64,000 bases of DNA from Candidatus Latescibacterota bacterium. GTDB taxonomy: Bacteria; Latescibacterota; UBA2968. The position numbers and the translations under genes are program-made. The notes under the pieces were generated by a model. That model ran no database searches. It had not been told where the DNA came from and saw nothing but the letters and a program-made list of their open reading frames with translations. The DNA is taken from assembly GCA_022821275.1 (NCBI GenBank), contig JAJEDY010000059.1:142450-206449 (forward strand), read 5' to 3'. This document shows, piece after piece, positions 46,512 to 54,884 of the stretch. Each line of letters begins with the position of its first letter. Within the stretch, counting starts at the first letter, position 1.

Positions 46512-46832
46512 TCACGATTTCTTTGCTATCTTGCGAGCGTGTTCCTGGACGATATTCTGCGGACTGGCCGCGATCAAATTGCGAATGGACAGGATAACAA
46601 ACACGATGTCATCTCCCAATCCGATATGGGGTAGAATCGCCTCTGGGATAATATCAAAGGGAGAAAGGCCGTATAAAACGGTTAAAACGACAAACACTTT
46701 GGGCAATGCAGGTATGCGGGAATCCCATAAAAGCCGCCAGGTAAGGCGCAAGTATTTTGGGAGTCGAGAGATGATTGACAAGACACCGCGTACGCGCAAG
46801 AGACGAAATAAAAGGAGAAAAATACGCACCAT
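46512..46832 (-). CDS. DUF1232 (YkvA-like) membrane protein
   Basis: 106 aa. The DUF1232 core is LPKVFVVLTVLYGLSPFDIIP followed by GLGDDIVFVI, with one or two hydrophobic segments and a basic N-terminus. Family members are small membrane proteins of unknown function. GGTG precedes ATG 46832; a GTG at 46841 is an alternative. It precedes mutY by 3 bases and has its own promoter. Confidence 0.82.
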   Translation of the reverse strand: MVRIFLLLFRLLRVRGVLSIISRLPKYLRLTWRLLWDSRIPALPKVFVVLTVLYGLSPFDIIPEAILPHIGLGDDIVFVILSIRNLIAASPQNIVQEHARKIAKKS

Positions 46833-46866
46833 GACAATCACCAGAAAGTGGTCAGTAGCCAGTCCC

Positions 46867-46895
46867 TATATAATACACCAGACAAATTGTGTCAA
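46867..46895 (-). promoter_or_regulatory. Predicted promoter of the DUF1232-mutY operon
   Basis: Minus strand TTGACA (46895-46890), a 17-base spacer and TATATA (46872-46867), about 35 bases before the DUF1232 start and just after the acyl-CoA ligase stop. Confidence 0.65.
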
Positions 46896-46910
46896 TTGCA
46901 GACAGGGGGT

Positions 46911-48557
46911 TCAAGAGTGGTCAATCTGGTCCTGGATGATATCTTGCAGGGCACTGCGCTGAACTTTGCCCGTAGAGGTCAACGGACGATCTTCAGATGT
47001 AATCGGGATAACGCGCGAAGGGGCTTCATAGGTACTCAGGCCCGGGATCTTGCCGCTTTGCCCGCGAGAGAGAATATCTCGAGCCACTTCGGATTCGTTA
47101 ATCCCGGATTTAAAAATAGCTGCGGCACAAACGTCTTCCCCCCATCGGTCATGGCGAAGTCCAATCACATAAACAGCGTCGAGTTCTGGACAGGCATCGA
47201 GCAAGGCATTTTCAACGGCGATGGGCGATATATTGACACCGCCTTTGATAATGATTTCTTTTTTTCGACCGTGCATAAAGTAGAAACGATGATTATACAT
47301 ATCGCGGAAATACCCCATGTCACCGCTGTGGAACCAGCCATTGCAAAAAACTTCGGCAGTATCCTGGGGCTGGTTGAGATAGCCATTGGCAACCACGGGA
47401 CCGCGCACGAGGATTTCACCGATATCGCCTTCGTTTCTCCCACCATCAATTCTGATGTTGTTATTGGCAAGCGCAACACCAATGGCATTTTGTTCGAGTA
47501 TATTGCGATACTGGTCATCCGGCAAATCGGGCGGTACACCGGTAACGCGCAAACTGACTTCGGTTGAGCCATACCCCTGAACGAGGCGAACACCAAAGCG
47601 ATCGACAAATTGACAGGCAATATTGGGCTGAACAGGTGCTGAGCCGATCATTATTTTTTTCAGAGAAGATATGTCATAGCCCTCGCGCTCAAAGTCATCG
47701 GCACGGGCGAGCAGATCGGCCATAATCGTCGGAACAATACTCGCAGATGTCGCCCGCTCCCGCGATATGATACGCCAGAACGCCGAAACACTGTAGCGCG
47801 AGTTGAGCACAAGGCTCCCCCCCACCATGAGGCTGGTAATCGAGAACGTGGTAGAATTGATATGATGAAGTGGTAAAACGAGGTTGAGGCGTTCGCGTGC
47901 ATCAAATCCGAGCCAGCGAATGATGCCATCGGCATTGGACGTGAGGCTTTGTCGGGTAATACACGCGCCTTTGGGATGACCTGTTGTACCCGATGTGTAC
48001 AGCACAATGCTGGTGTGTTGTTCGCCTTCTGGATCGCCGGACCACCCAGGCTCGATATCCTCTGCGTCATATCCACCGGCGGCGAGCAACTGCTCTGTCG
48101 TCGCAATCTGGATATCGGGCAATGCGCGGCGTTGATCTTCTGCATGTTCGGGCAAAACAACGAGCAGCTTAGCGCCGGCATTCTGCAGTTTGTAGCGCTT
48201 GCGCTCGGGAACATCTTTGGCAATATCGAGAGGAACGGAAGTTGCGCCGAGGCGAAAAAGGGCAAGCGTGAGCAGGGGAATTTCTGCACAATTTGGCAAG
48301 GCAAGACCGACGCAATCGCCGCATTGGACGCCGTACTCGCGATGCATCAAACCTGCAAGCGAGGCGGTGTGGCACTCAAATTCAGAATAGGTAATAACCG
48401 TGCGAGCATCCGTATCGCAATCGCAAAAGATCAACGCGGGTTTATCTGGCTGATGCGCCGCGCGATCTTTTAAGAGATGCGAAAAATTTCGCCACGGAAA
48501 GCGATAGGTGTGAGAATTGGCATTTTTAACACAGGTGAAAATTTGAGAATCGATCAT
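46911..48557 (-). CDS. AMP-dependent synthetase/ligase (acyl-CoA synthetase type)
   Basis: 548 aa adenylate-forming enzyme. The P-loop-like YTSGTTGHPKG, the aromatic box GYGSTE, the hinge HSGDMGYFRD and the C-terminal catalytic lysine in STGKVQRS are all present. It should activate a carboxylic acid to acyl-AMP and then CoA thioester. It begins 1 base after the aroC stop, so it is co-transcribed; aromatic or fatty acids are both plausible substrates. Confidence 0.9.
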   Translation of the reverse strand: MIDSQIFTCVKNANSHTYRFPWRNFSHLLKDRAAHQPDKPALIFCDCDTDARTVITYSEFECHTASLAGLMHREYGVQCGDCVGLALPNCAEIPLLTLALFRLGATSVPLDIAKDVPERKRYKLQNAGAKLLVVLPEHAEDQRRALPDIQIATTEQLLAAGGYDAEDIEPGWSGDPEGEQHTSIVLYTSGTTGHPKGACITRQSLTSNADGIIRWLGFDARERLNLVLPLHHINSTTFSITSLMVGGSLVLNSRYSVSAFWRIISRERATSASIVPTIMADLLARADDFEREGYDISSLKKIMIGSAPVQPNIACQFVDRFGVRLVQGYGSTEVSLRVTGVPPDLPDDQYRNILEQNAIGVALANNNIRIDGGRNEGDIGEILVRGPVVANGYLNQPQDTAEVFCNGWFHSGDMGYFRDMYNHRFYFMHGRKKEIIIKGGVNISPIAVENALLDACPELDAVYVIGLRHDRWGEDVCAAAIFKSGINESEVARDILSRGQSGKIPGLSTYEAPSRVIPITSEDRPLTSTGKVQRSALQDIIQDQIDHS

Positions 48558-48558
48558 T

Positions 48559-49638
48559 TCACCCTCTTTGTCCGCGCTGGCGCAAATAGTGGTCTGCCAG
48601 TACGAGTGCCATCATCGCTTCGACAATGGGAACCGCGCGGGGTAAGACGCAGGGGTCGTGCCTACCGCGCCCTTTGAGCGTGGTGGGATTGCCGTGAATA
48701 TCGACGGTTTCTTGCTCGGCCAAAATTGTGGCAGTGGGCTTGAACGCGGCTCGAATGATGACAGGCTCACCATTCGAGATACCACCCTGAATACCGCCGG
48801 AATAATTTGTGCGCGTGTGAATGCCGCTACCATCGTTGTAAAAGGGATCGTTGTGTGCAGAGCCAGTCATCGCAATACCGCCAAAACCAGAGCCGGATTC
48901 GAAGCCTTTGCAAGCGGGCAGTGAAAGCATGGATTTGGCGAGATCGGCTTCGAGCTTGTCAAAGACGGGTTCACCCCAGCCGGGCGGAACGCGATGGGCA
49001 ACGGCCTCGACCACGCCACCGAGAGAATCGCCATCTTTGCGAGCCGCATCGATGCGCCGAATGATTTGCTCGGCAATCTCAGAATCGGGCACGCGGGCGA
49101 TATTCGACTCGACCTGCTCGCGGGTCACCGTGACGGGATCGACATTGGCAACAAGGGTGTGAACCTGACGCACATAGGCGATAATATCGACATTGCAATC
49201 GCGTTTGAGTAATTTTCGCGCAACCGCACCTGCTGCAACGCGACCAATTGTCTCGCGCGCACTGGCTCTGCCCCCGCCTTTCCAGTTGCGAATACCGTAT
49301 TTTTGTTCATACGTATAATCCGCGTGCGAAGGGCGGTATTTGGTGCGTATTTCTTCGTAATCTCTGGAACGCGCATCCTCATTCCACACCATCATCGAGA
49401 TAGGCGTGCCCAGGGTTTTGCCCTCAAAAAGACCCGAGTGGATTTCTATCTGGTCTTCTTCTTTCCGTTGCGTGGTGATTTTGCTCTGGCCCGGTTTGCG
49501 GCGGTCGAGTTCAACTTGAATATCTTCTTCGCTGACCTCCAGGCCGGGTGGGCATCCATCCAGAACAACGCCAACGCCACCACCGTGTGACTCCCCCCAT
49601 GTGGTGATGCGAAACGCGCGACCAAATGTGCTGCTCAT
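48559..49638 (-). CDS. aroC: Chorismate synthase
   Basis: 359 aa. The family signatures [14 protein letters not shown], the second box [16 protein letters not shown] and RADYTY-type FMN-binding positions ([12 protein letters not shown]) are present. It converts EPSP to chorismate with reduced FMN. AAGGAG is 7 bases before the chosen ATG at 49638. A good promoter lies about 40 bases upstream. Confidence 0.97.
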   Translation of the reverse strand: MSSTFGRAFRITTWGESHGGGVGVVLDGCPPGLEVSEEDIQVELDRRKPGQSKITTQRKEEDQIEIHSGLFEGKTLGTPISMMVWNEDARSRDYEEIRTKYRPSHADYTYEQKYGIRNWKGGGRASARETIGRVAAGAVARKLLKRDCNVDIIAYVRQVHTLVANVDPVTVTREQVESNIARVPDSEIAEQIIRRIDAARKDGDSLGGVVEAVAHRVPPGWGEPVFDKLEADLAKSMLSLPACKGFESGSGFGGIAMTGSAHNDPFYNDGSGIHTRTNYSGGIQGGISNGEPVIIRAAFKPTATILAEQETVDIHGNPTTLKGRGRHDPCVLPRAVPIVEAMMALVLADHYLRQRGQRG

Positions 49639-49676
49639 AACAAACTCCTTATAGATCATGACAAGAATGGCCTGCA

Positions 49677-49705
49677 AATGTACCCAATGGATCGTGGGAC
49701 GTCAA
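49677..49705 (-). promoter_or_regulatory. Predicted promoter of aroC
   Basis: Minus strand TTGACG (49705-49700), a 17-base spacer and TACATT (49682-49677). Confidence 0.6.
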
Positions 49706-49722
49706 GCAACGCGCGGTGTTGC

Positions 49723-50676
49723 TCAGGCGAGCACAACCGCCGCGAGTTGTTGTGCAATGGATTTTACAGGCGCGGGGTTCACATTGCTCAATACAATAAT
49801 ACAGACCTCGTCATCTAAAAATCGCAACAAAACAGTGTTGAATCCCGATACGGAACCGCCGTGCATGACCAGTCCGTTGCCCTCCACGCGCCAGCCACAG
49901 GCGTAATTGTTCAACACTGGTGTAAACATCTGCTCGTAAGACGCCGGTGAAATCAGTTTGCCATCACTGAGCGCGGCAGCACACTTTGCCAGATCTTCCG
50001 CTGTGGAATACAAGTTTCCTCCACCGGTCAGAATCGGCATATAGATCATCGGCGAATTGACCACGCCATTCCCCGAAGGGGCATACCCGCGCGCGCGATG
50101 TGGCAAAATTGGATCGGGATGATCGCAACCCGTATCGTCCATTTTTAGAGGATCAAATATGTGCTCTTTCAAAAAAGTCCGATATGATTGACCCGACACT
50201 TTTTCGATCACTCGCGACAAAACAAAAAATCCCGTTCCGCTATAGTGATATTTTGTGCCTGGCGGCACCACGAGGGGGTGATCCACAACTTTTTGAATTG
50301 TCTCAGCAGGGGTTGCTTTAAGCGACATGGTATCGGAAAAACCGGGCAGTTCCCACACGTGTATAATCCCCGCCGTATTGCTCAGCAGATGGTGTAATGT
50401 GATCCCGGTCCAGTGATCGGGAATGTCTGGCAAATACTCAGAGAGCAAATTGTCTATTTGGAGTTTGCCCTGCTCGGCCAATACCATCACTGCCATTGCA
50501 GTAAATGTCTTGGTTATGGAGCCAATGCGGAATTTGGTATGCAGGGCATTTGGCACATTGTTTTCCAGATCAGCCATCCCATAGCCCTGCGCCAACAAAC
50601 GCTCTCCCGATTGCACCGCGAGAACCACACCCGAAAAATTATGCACTTGAACAACCGCATTTAGTTTGTCTCTCAT
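49723..50676 (-). CDS. Serine beta-lactamase-like hydrolase (class C / AmpH-like)
   Basis: 317 aa. Ser53-x-x-Lys56 (GSITKTF) is the nucleophile motif; the second motif is Tyr-Ser-Gly (YHYSGTG) rather than YxN, and the third is HGG (MHGGSVSG). This pattern fits esterases, D-aminopeptidases and penicillin-binding-like members of the Beta-lactamase family more than true AmpC. No clear signal peptide, so it may act in the cytosol. GAGGAG 6 bases upstream supports ATG 50676. Confidence 0.87.
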   Translation of the reverse strand: MRDKLNAVVQVHNFSGVVLAVQSGERLLAQGYGMADLENNVPNALHTKFRIGSITKTFTAMAVMVLAEQGKLQIDNLLSEYLPDIPDHWTGITLHHLLSNTAGIIHVWELPGFSDTMSLKATPAETIQKVVDHPLVVPPGTKYHYSGTGFFVLSRVIEKVSGQSYRTFLKEHIFDPLKMDDTGCDHPDPILPHRARGYAPSGNGVVNSPMIYMPILTGGGNLYSTAEDLAKCAAALSDGKLISPASYEQMFTPVLNNYACGWRVEGNGLVMHGGSVSGFNTVLLRFLDDEVCIIVLSNVNPAPVKSIAQQLAAVVLA

Positions 50677-50756
50677 GGATCTCCTCATAAACCAAACCCG
50701 TTTTCAATGGGGTAAATAATAGCGCGACTGGATGAAAAAGCCTTATATTTCACACC

Positions 50757-51281
50757 ATGAAAATAGCAAAACACACAAAATATCAGGCGCTCTCCCTCAT
50801 CCTGTTCTTGTTTTTTTTCGCCTGTATGCCCGAATTCGAGTTACCCAAAGCCCCTGGGCCCGTGACTGAAAGACCCGAATTTGAACAGTTTGCAATTCCC
50901 GAATACCAAATTTACAAAGACAAACCGCGTCCTGTCAATCTCGTGAGTCATCCGCGCGCGCTTCGATACAAAGATCGCTTGATTCATGGCGCCAAAATTG
51001 GACCCAATTTTGCAGGCGGTCAAACCATTGTCCGGTGGTTTTGCGGCGAGGAATGCCAGCAACTCGCCGTTATCGACGCGCGAACAGGCAGCGTGATTTT
51101 TGCGCCCTTTGTCACGCATCTGGGCTTTCGTTTTCGCCTGGATAGCACACTCTTAATCGTCAACCCCCCCGAAGCTATTGAACGCGCTGCTCGAACAGGC
51201 AGATCCAAATCGCACTATCGCACGGCGTATTACGTCTGGCACTACGGCGAATTTGTCGAGGTCTATGCGATCAAATACTAA
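50757..51281 (+). CDS. Putative lipoprotein of unknown function
   Basis: 174 aa. The N-terminus has a basic stretch, a hydrophobic LSLILFLFFF core and Cys23 in FFACMPE, a plausible lipobox, so it is probably a lipid-anchored periplasmic protein. The body has GPNFAGGQTIVRWFCGEECQ, with Cys96 and Cys100 that may pair, and a HYRTAYYVWHYGEF end. I do not recognise the family. The gene ends just before a bidirectional terminator. Confidence 0.7.
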   Translation: MKIAKHTKYQALSLILFLFFFACMPEFELPKAPGPVTERPEFEQFAIPEYQIYKDKPRPVNLVSHPRALRYKDRLIHGAKIGPNFAGGQTIVRWFCGEECQQLAVIDARTGSVIFAPFVTHLGFRFRLDSTLLIVNPPEAIERAARTGRSKSHYRTAYYVWHYGEFVEVYAIKY

Positions 51282-51316
51282 AGAAGCTGTCCGCCCCACA
51301 CCGCCTCACCAAAACC

Positions 51317-51348
51317 AAAAGGCCACCTCGCAATGGAGATGGCCTTTT
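51317..51348. terminator. Bidirectional intrinsic terminator
   Basis: AAAAGGCCAcCTC and GAGaTGGCCTTTT form a 13-base stem with one mismatch around a 6-base loop. It serves the plus-strand lipoprotein gene and the minus-strand ribosomal operon ending in frr. Confidence 0.85.
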
Positions 51349-51372
51349 CAATTCCACAGATCTCGTTCCACA

Positions 51373-51930
51373 TCAAACTTCCATAATTTCTTCTTCTTTT
51401 TCTTTTAACACGTCATCAATTTTCGCGACATACTCGTCGGTCAAATCCTGCACGCGATCTGTCGTGCGCCTGGCATCGTCTTCGGGAATCTCGCCTTCTT
51501 TTTGTGCATCGCGGATGAGCTCATTGGCATCGCGACGGGTATTGCGGATCGAAATGCGGCTTTCTTCGGCATACTGTCTCACCACCCGCACCAGTTCTCG
51601 CCTGCGGTCTTCTGTCAACTGCGGAATGGGCAACCGAATAATCGTACCGTCATTGGCCGGTGTCAATCCCAAATTCGATTCCAGAATTGCCTTTTCAATC
51701 AGTGGAATCGCCGACTTATCCCAGGGTTGAATCGCGATCAAACGCGGTTCTGGCACGCCCACTGTAGCGACCTGATTAATCGGCACCTGTGTACCGTAAT
51801 ACGCGACCCGAATTTGATCCAGCAAATGCGCGTTGGCACGCCCGGTGCGTACTGTACCCATCTCATTTTGCAGGGCTATAATAGATTTTTGCATGGCTGT
51901 TCGCGCTTCAGCCATAATCTCATCAATCAC
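51373..51930 (-). CDS. frr: Ribosome recycling factor
   Basis: 185 aa, the usual RRF length. VRTGRANAHLLDQIRVAYYG, IAIQPWDK and the helical C-terminus (RVVRQYAEESRISIRN) are conserved. A GTG start at 51930 is chosen: GAGGAGGT lies 5 bases upstream and the length matches the family. It follows tsf by 29 bases; pyrH, normally between them, is absent here. Confidence 0.96.
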   Translation of the reverse strand: MIDEIMAEARTAMQKSIIALQNEMGTVRTGRANAHLLDQIRVAYYGTQVPINQVATVGVPEPRLIAIQPWDKSAIPLIEKAILESNLGLTPANDGTIIRLPIPQLTEDRRRELVRVVRQYAEESRISIRNTRRDANELIRDAQKEGEIPEDDARRTTDRVQDLTDEYVAKIDDVLKEKEEEIMEV

Positions 51931-51959
51931 GGCGTACCTCCTCTGGACATTATAGGCGC

Positions 51960-52559
51960 TTAACTCTCTTCTCCCAGGACAAAACGGGCGAATCGGCGAA
52001 TGGTGATATTTTCGCCGCACTTGGCCACCAGGTCTGAGTGCAGATCCTGAATGGTTTTGTCCGGATCTTTGACAAAAGCCTGCTCCATTAAGACCACTTC
52101 TTCATAGTATTTTTCCATGCGGCCTTCCACAATTCGATCCACGATGTGCTCGGGCTTGCCTTCGCTGAGTGCCTGATCGCGATAAATACTCTTTTCCCTT
52201 TCCAGCATTTCGACATCTACGTCCTCGCGATTCACAACAAGAGGTGCAGCAGCGGCGATGTGCATGGCCACGTCTTTTGAAAACGTCTGGAATTCATCGG
52301 TACGCGCTACAAAGTCGGTCTCGCTATTGATCTCGAGCAAAACCCCTAATTGGCTTCCCGCGTGGATATAAGACGCAATCGCTCCCTCTTTGGCCTGACG
52401 TCCCGCTCTGCTCTCGGCTTTGGCAATCCCCCGTTTGCGCAACAACTCAACAGCCTTATCCATGACGCCATCGGCCTCTTCGAGCGCTCGCTTGCAATCC
52501 ATCATGCCCACATTGGTTCTGGCACGCAACTCCTGAACCATTTTTGCAGAAATAACCAT
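51960..52559 (-). CDS. tsf: Elongation factor Ts
   Basis: 199 aa, the short single-core form. The EF-Tu contact motif TNVGMMDCKRALEE and NSETDFVAR are present; the second subdomain repeat of E. coli Ts is missing, as in Thermus and many others. GGAG is 6 bases before ATG 52559. It recycles EF-Tu-GDP. Confidence 0.97.
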   Translation of the reverse strand: MVISAKMVQELRARTNVGMMDCKRALEEADGVMDKAVELLRKRGIAKAESRAGRQAKEGAIASYIHAGSQLGVLLEINSETDFVARTDEFQTFSKDVAMHIAAAAPLVVNREDVDVEMLEREKSIYRDQALSEGKPEHIVDRIVEGRMEKYYEEVVLMEQAFVKDPDKTIQDLHSDLVAKCGENITIRRFARFVLGEES

Positions 52560-52582
52560 TTCAATCTCCATCCTCTTTTGAT

Positions 52583-53341
52583 TTAATTATTGCTGGGATC
52601 AATTTCTGTAATCTCAGGGCCTGCATCAGGCACGGGACCATCTTCTTCTTCATCCTGTCGAACAGTTGTCCCTTCAACCACGGCCTCGGCCATCAAATTT
52701 GTAATCAGCGCAATGGACCTCATGGCATCATCATTGCCGGGAATGGGATGGTCAACCTCATCCGGATCGCAGTTGGTATCGACAATCGCCACAAGCGGAA
52801 TTTCCAGGCGACGCGCTTCGGCGACTGCGATTCTTTCCTTTTTGGTATCTACGACAAATACGAGTGCCGGCAAACGTCCCATGCTGCGGATTCCGCCCAG
52901 GGATTTTTGCAACTTATCGCGCTCGCGTTCCAAACGCAACACTTCCTTTTTGGTCAACTGCTCGTATGTGCCATCGCCGGCCATTTTATCCAGCGTGTCC
53001 AGGCGGCGAATGCTCTGTCGAATCGTTTGAAAATTCGTCAGCATGCCCCCCAACCAGCGGTTGTTGACAAAAAACATGTCACAGCGTTCAGCCGCGTCTG
53101 AAATGATATCTTTGGCCTGTTTTTTCGTGCCGACAAAAAGAATCGGCTGGCCTGTTTCAGCAGCCTTGCGCACAGCCTGATATGCCGCTTCGATTTGCGC
53201 CTGCGTTTTTTGCAAATCGACAATGTAAATACCATTGCGTTCTGTAAAAATGTACTTCTGCATCTTTGGATTCCACCGCCGGGTTTGATGCCCGAAGTGA
53301 ACGCCAGATTCGAGCAGTTGCCTCATTGAAACAACAGCCAT
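52583..53341 (-). CDS. rpsB: 30S ribosomal protein S2
   Basis: 252 aa. The [19 protein letters not shown] start and the [19 protein letters not shown] boxes ([20 protein letters not shown]) are typical. A strong AGGAGGTGAC box precedes ATG 53341. The C-terminus is an acidic tail. It lies 110 bases downstream of rpsI, within the same strand block. Confidence 0.98.
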   Translation of the reverse strand: MAVVSMRQLLESGVHFGHQTRRWNPKMQKYIFTERNGIYIVDLQKTQAQIEAAYQAVRKAAETGQPILFVGTKKQAKDIISDAAERCDMFFVNNRWLGGMLTNFQTIRQSIRRLDTLDKMAGDGTYEQLTKKEVLRLERERDKLQKSLGGIRSMGRLPALVFVVDTKKERIAVAEARRLEIPLVAIVDTNCDPDEVDHPIPGNDDAMRSIALITNLMAEAVVEGTTVRQDEEEDGPVPDAGPEITEIDPSNN

Positions 53342-53450
53342 GTCACCTCCTGCACTTTGGGTTTGTCCTCTGCATCCCTCATATTGCCGCATTGCCATCT
53401 GGCACCCGTGAGGCAATCAGGATACATGTGATATCCAGAAATACTCTGGT

Positions 53451-53846
53451 TTAACGCTTGGAGAATTGGAATTTTTTGCGCGCTCCGGGTTGCCCGGGTT
53501 TTTTTCTTTCCACTTTGCGCGGATCGCGCGTGAGCAAGCCCGCCTGTCGCAGGGGTTTGTGATTGCTCGTATTCACGCTTTGCAAACTGCGTGCAATACC
53601 CAATCGCACGGCGCCGGCCTGGCCGGTTAAACCGCCACCCTTTGCTTTGGCAACAATATCATAAGTCCCCCGGGTCTCGGTCACATCTAAGGGCTGTTCG
53701 ATAATCATCACCAATGTCTCCCGTTTGAGATAATCGAGCGCGGAAAGCCCATTGATAATAATCGACCCCGTCCCGGGGAAAAGTTTCACATGCGCCGTCG
53801 ATGTTTTACGACGTCCCGTAGCAGAACTCAGTGGTTCAACTGCCAA
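53451..53846 (-). CDS. rpsI: 30S ribosomal protein S9
   Basis: 131 aa with a TTG start. ATGRRKTSTAHVKLFPGTG at the N-terminus, GGGLTGQAGAVRLGIARSL and the C-terminal GARKKFQFSKR (Arg end contacts tRNA in the P site) are diagnostic. TTG 53846 has AGGAGGTGA with 7-base spacing from GGAGG; the alternative ATG at 53870 lies upstream of that box. Confidence 0.96.
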   Translation of the reverse strand: MAVEPLSSATGRRKTSTAHVKLFPGTGSIIINGLSALDYLKRETLVMIIEQPLDVTETRGTYDIVAKAKGGGLTGQAGAVRLGIARSLQSVNTSNHKPLRQAGLLTRDPRKVERKKPGQPGARKKFQFSKR

Positions 53847-53859
53847 ATAATCACCTCCT

Positions 53860-54291
53860 CTATAAATCAATAGGCTCAGGAGATTGAGCCTGGTGTGGGT
53901 GCTCTGACCCGGCGTAAATACGGACCTTTTTGATCATCTGCCGCCCCAATTTGTTGTGGGGCAACATACCCCGAATCGCGTGCTCGAGTACAAATGTGGG
54001 ACGCTTCTCCAGCGCATCTTCCAGCGTTTGCTTCTTAAGTCCGCCGGGATACCCACTATAGCTCGTATAAACCTTCTGCTGGGCTTTGTTATTGCCCTTC
54101 ACCTGAATTTTCTCGGCATTTACAATAATCACATGATCCCCCGTATCGACATGGGGGGTATAAAAAGGCTTGTGTTTGCCGCGTAAAATTCTGGCAACGC
54201 CACTGGCAAATCGCCCCAATATCTTACCTTCTGCATCGGCGACATACCAGGTTTGTTCAACATCACCTTTTTTGGCACTCGGTGTCATCAT
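53860..54291 (-). CDS. rplM: 50S ribosomal protein L13
   Basis: 143 aa. [19 protein letters not shown], the [16 protein letters not shown] strand and [15 protein letters not shown] are conserved. GAGGAAGTG precedes the ATG. First gene of rplM-rpsI-rpsB-tsf-frr. An unusual leader-like unit lies upstream. Confidence 0.98.
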   Translation of the reverse strand: MMTPSAKKGDVEQTWYVADAEGKILGRFASGVARILRGKHKPFYTPHVDTGDHVIIVNAEKIQVKGNNKAQQKVYTSYSGYPGGLKKQTLEDALEKRPTFVLEHAIRGMLPHNKLGRQMIKKVRIYAGSEHPHQAQSPEPIDL

Positions 54292-54343
54292 CTTTTCACT
54301 TCCTCTCCAAATATTTGAAATCTCAAAGTATTTTAAGCCTTTG

Positions 54344-54379
54344 AAGGTACAGTATAATCCAATTTTGTCAAGTTAGAAA
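54344..54379 (-). promoter_or_regulatory. Possible rplM-proximal promoter
   Basis: Minus strand TTGACA (54371-54366) with TACCTT at 16 bases (54349-54344), or TATACT (54356-54351) with a weak TTTCTA -35 (54379-54374). Either would start transcription between the upstream terminator and rplM. Confidence 0.35.
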
Positions 54380-54384
54380 CCCAC

Positions 54385-54437
54385 AAAAAAGCGCCACACG
54401 TCGGGTGTCGGAAAACCGACCCATCTCCGTGCGGCGC
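54385..54437 (-). terminator. Intrinsic terminator upstream of rplM (attenuator candidate)
   Basis: Minus strand GCGCCGCACG (54437-54428) pairs with CGTGTGGCGC (54400-54391; one G-U), enclosing an inner GTCGG-tttt-CCGAC hairpin, and is followed by six T residues. It ends a transcript begun at the 54.65 kb promoter, about 95 bases before rplM. Confidence 0.7.
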
Positions 54438-54508
54438 ATCGTCTGACGGAAGTCTCTACCTCGCGATTGTCAAAAAATCGCCAATGTGGCAGATAACAAA
54501 CCGTTCGA

Positions 54509-54588
54509 TGGCTGTCTTGGATTGCCAGGTGCGCTACCATTCGAGATGTTATTCCCGCTCCTGGCAGAGGCGCACCTAACGACAGCCA
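54509..54588 (-). promoter_or_regulatory. Structured RNA element with crossing stems
   Basis: Enclosing stem TGGCTGTC (54588-54581) with GACAGCCA (54516-54509). Inside, AGGTGCGC (54577-54570) pairs with GCGCACCT (54534-54527), while TGCCAGG (54566-54560) pairs with CCTGGCA (54529-54523). The two inner pairings cross and share three bases, so they form a pseudoknot or compete as two states. The sequence matches no RNA family I know. Confidence 0.55.
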
Positions 54589-54611
54589 CCTCCACTGGTC
54601 ATTTCATTCAT
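54576..54611 (-). CDS. 11-codon leader ORF (MNEMTSGGGCR)
   Basis: ATG at 54611 with AAAGGAGGTGG 7 bases upstream, a near-perfect ribosome binding site, and a TAG stop at 54578-54576. The last codons (Gly-Gly-Gly-Cys-Arg) overlap the left arm of the enclosing RNA stem, and the stop lies on the arm of the next stem, so a translating ribosome would open both. It looks like a regulatory leader peptide; function is inferred. Confidence 0.5.
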   Translation of the reverse strand: MNEMTSGGGCR

Positions 54612-54639
54612 TCGACCACCTCCTTTCTTGTGTGGTTCC

Positions 54640-54668
54640 AATATAGCCCATGCAAAAGCGAAAGTCAA
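54640..54668 (-). promoter_or_regulatory. Strong predicted promoter of the leader RNA
   Basis: Minus strand TTGACT (54668-54663), a 17-base spacer and TATATT (54645-54640), each 5 of 6 matches. Transcription would begin near 54633, just ahead of the leader ORF ribosome binding site. Bases 54669-54850, upstream of this promoter, show nothing else I can support. Confidence 0.7.
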
Positions 54669-54850
54669 CCCTTGAAAAGGCAGACATATCAGAAGCGGCA
54701 CAAGGCAATTCCCGCTGGACGATCCAATCCCGTGGTGATAAGATCTTCGACATCTGAACCGTCTGCGTTTGCACATGGAATCTTAGATGTTCCCAGGTCT
54801 GTCCAGTACATTTTTCTCATAGAGGGTCCAATCCAAAAATACAAACGTGT

Positions 54851-54870
54851 AATATGTAAAAATACATATT
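54851..54870. promoter_or_regulatory. Perfect palindrome, putative operator of the Xre regulator
   Basis: AATATGTA-aaaa-TACATATT: 8-bp perfect half sites with a 4-base centre, 14 bases before the first possible start of the Xre-family gene. The position and symmetry fit an autoregulatory operator. Confidence 0.5.
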
Positions 54871-54884
54871 TTTAATCGCAATAT

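Noticed and set aside
54523..54540. tRNA-like GGTAGCGCACCTGG patch on the minus strand
   Set aside because: It resembles a tRNA D-arm, but no acceptor stem, anticodon arm or TTCGAAT loop lies at the right distance.
54385..54668. tmRNA, 6S RNA, RNase P RNA or cobalamin riboswitch
   Set aside because: Hallmark sequences (ALAA tag and tRNA-like ends, long bulged rod, P-loop consensus, B12 box) were looked for and not found.
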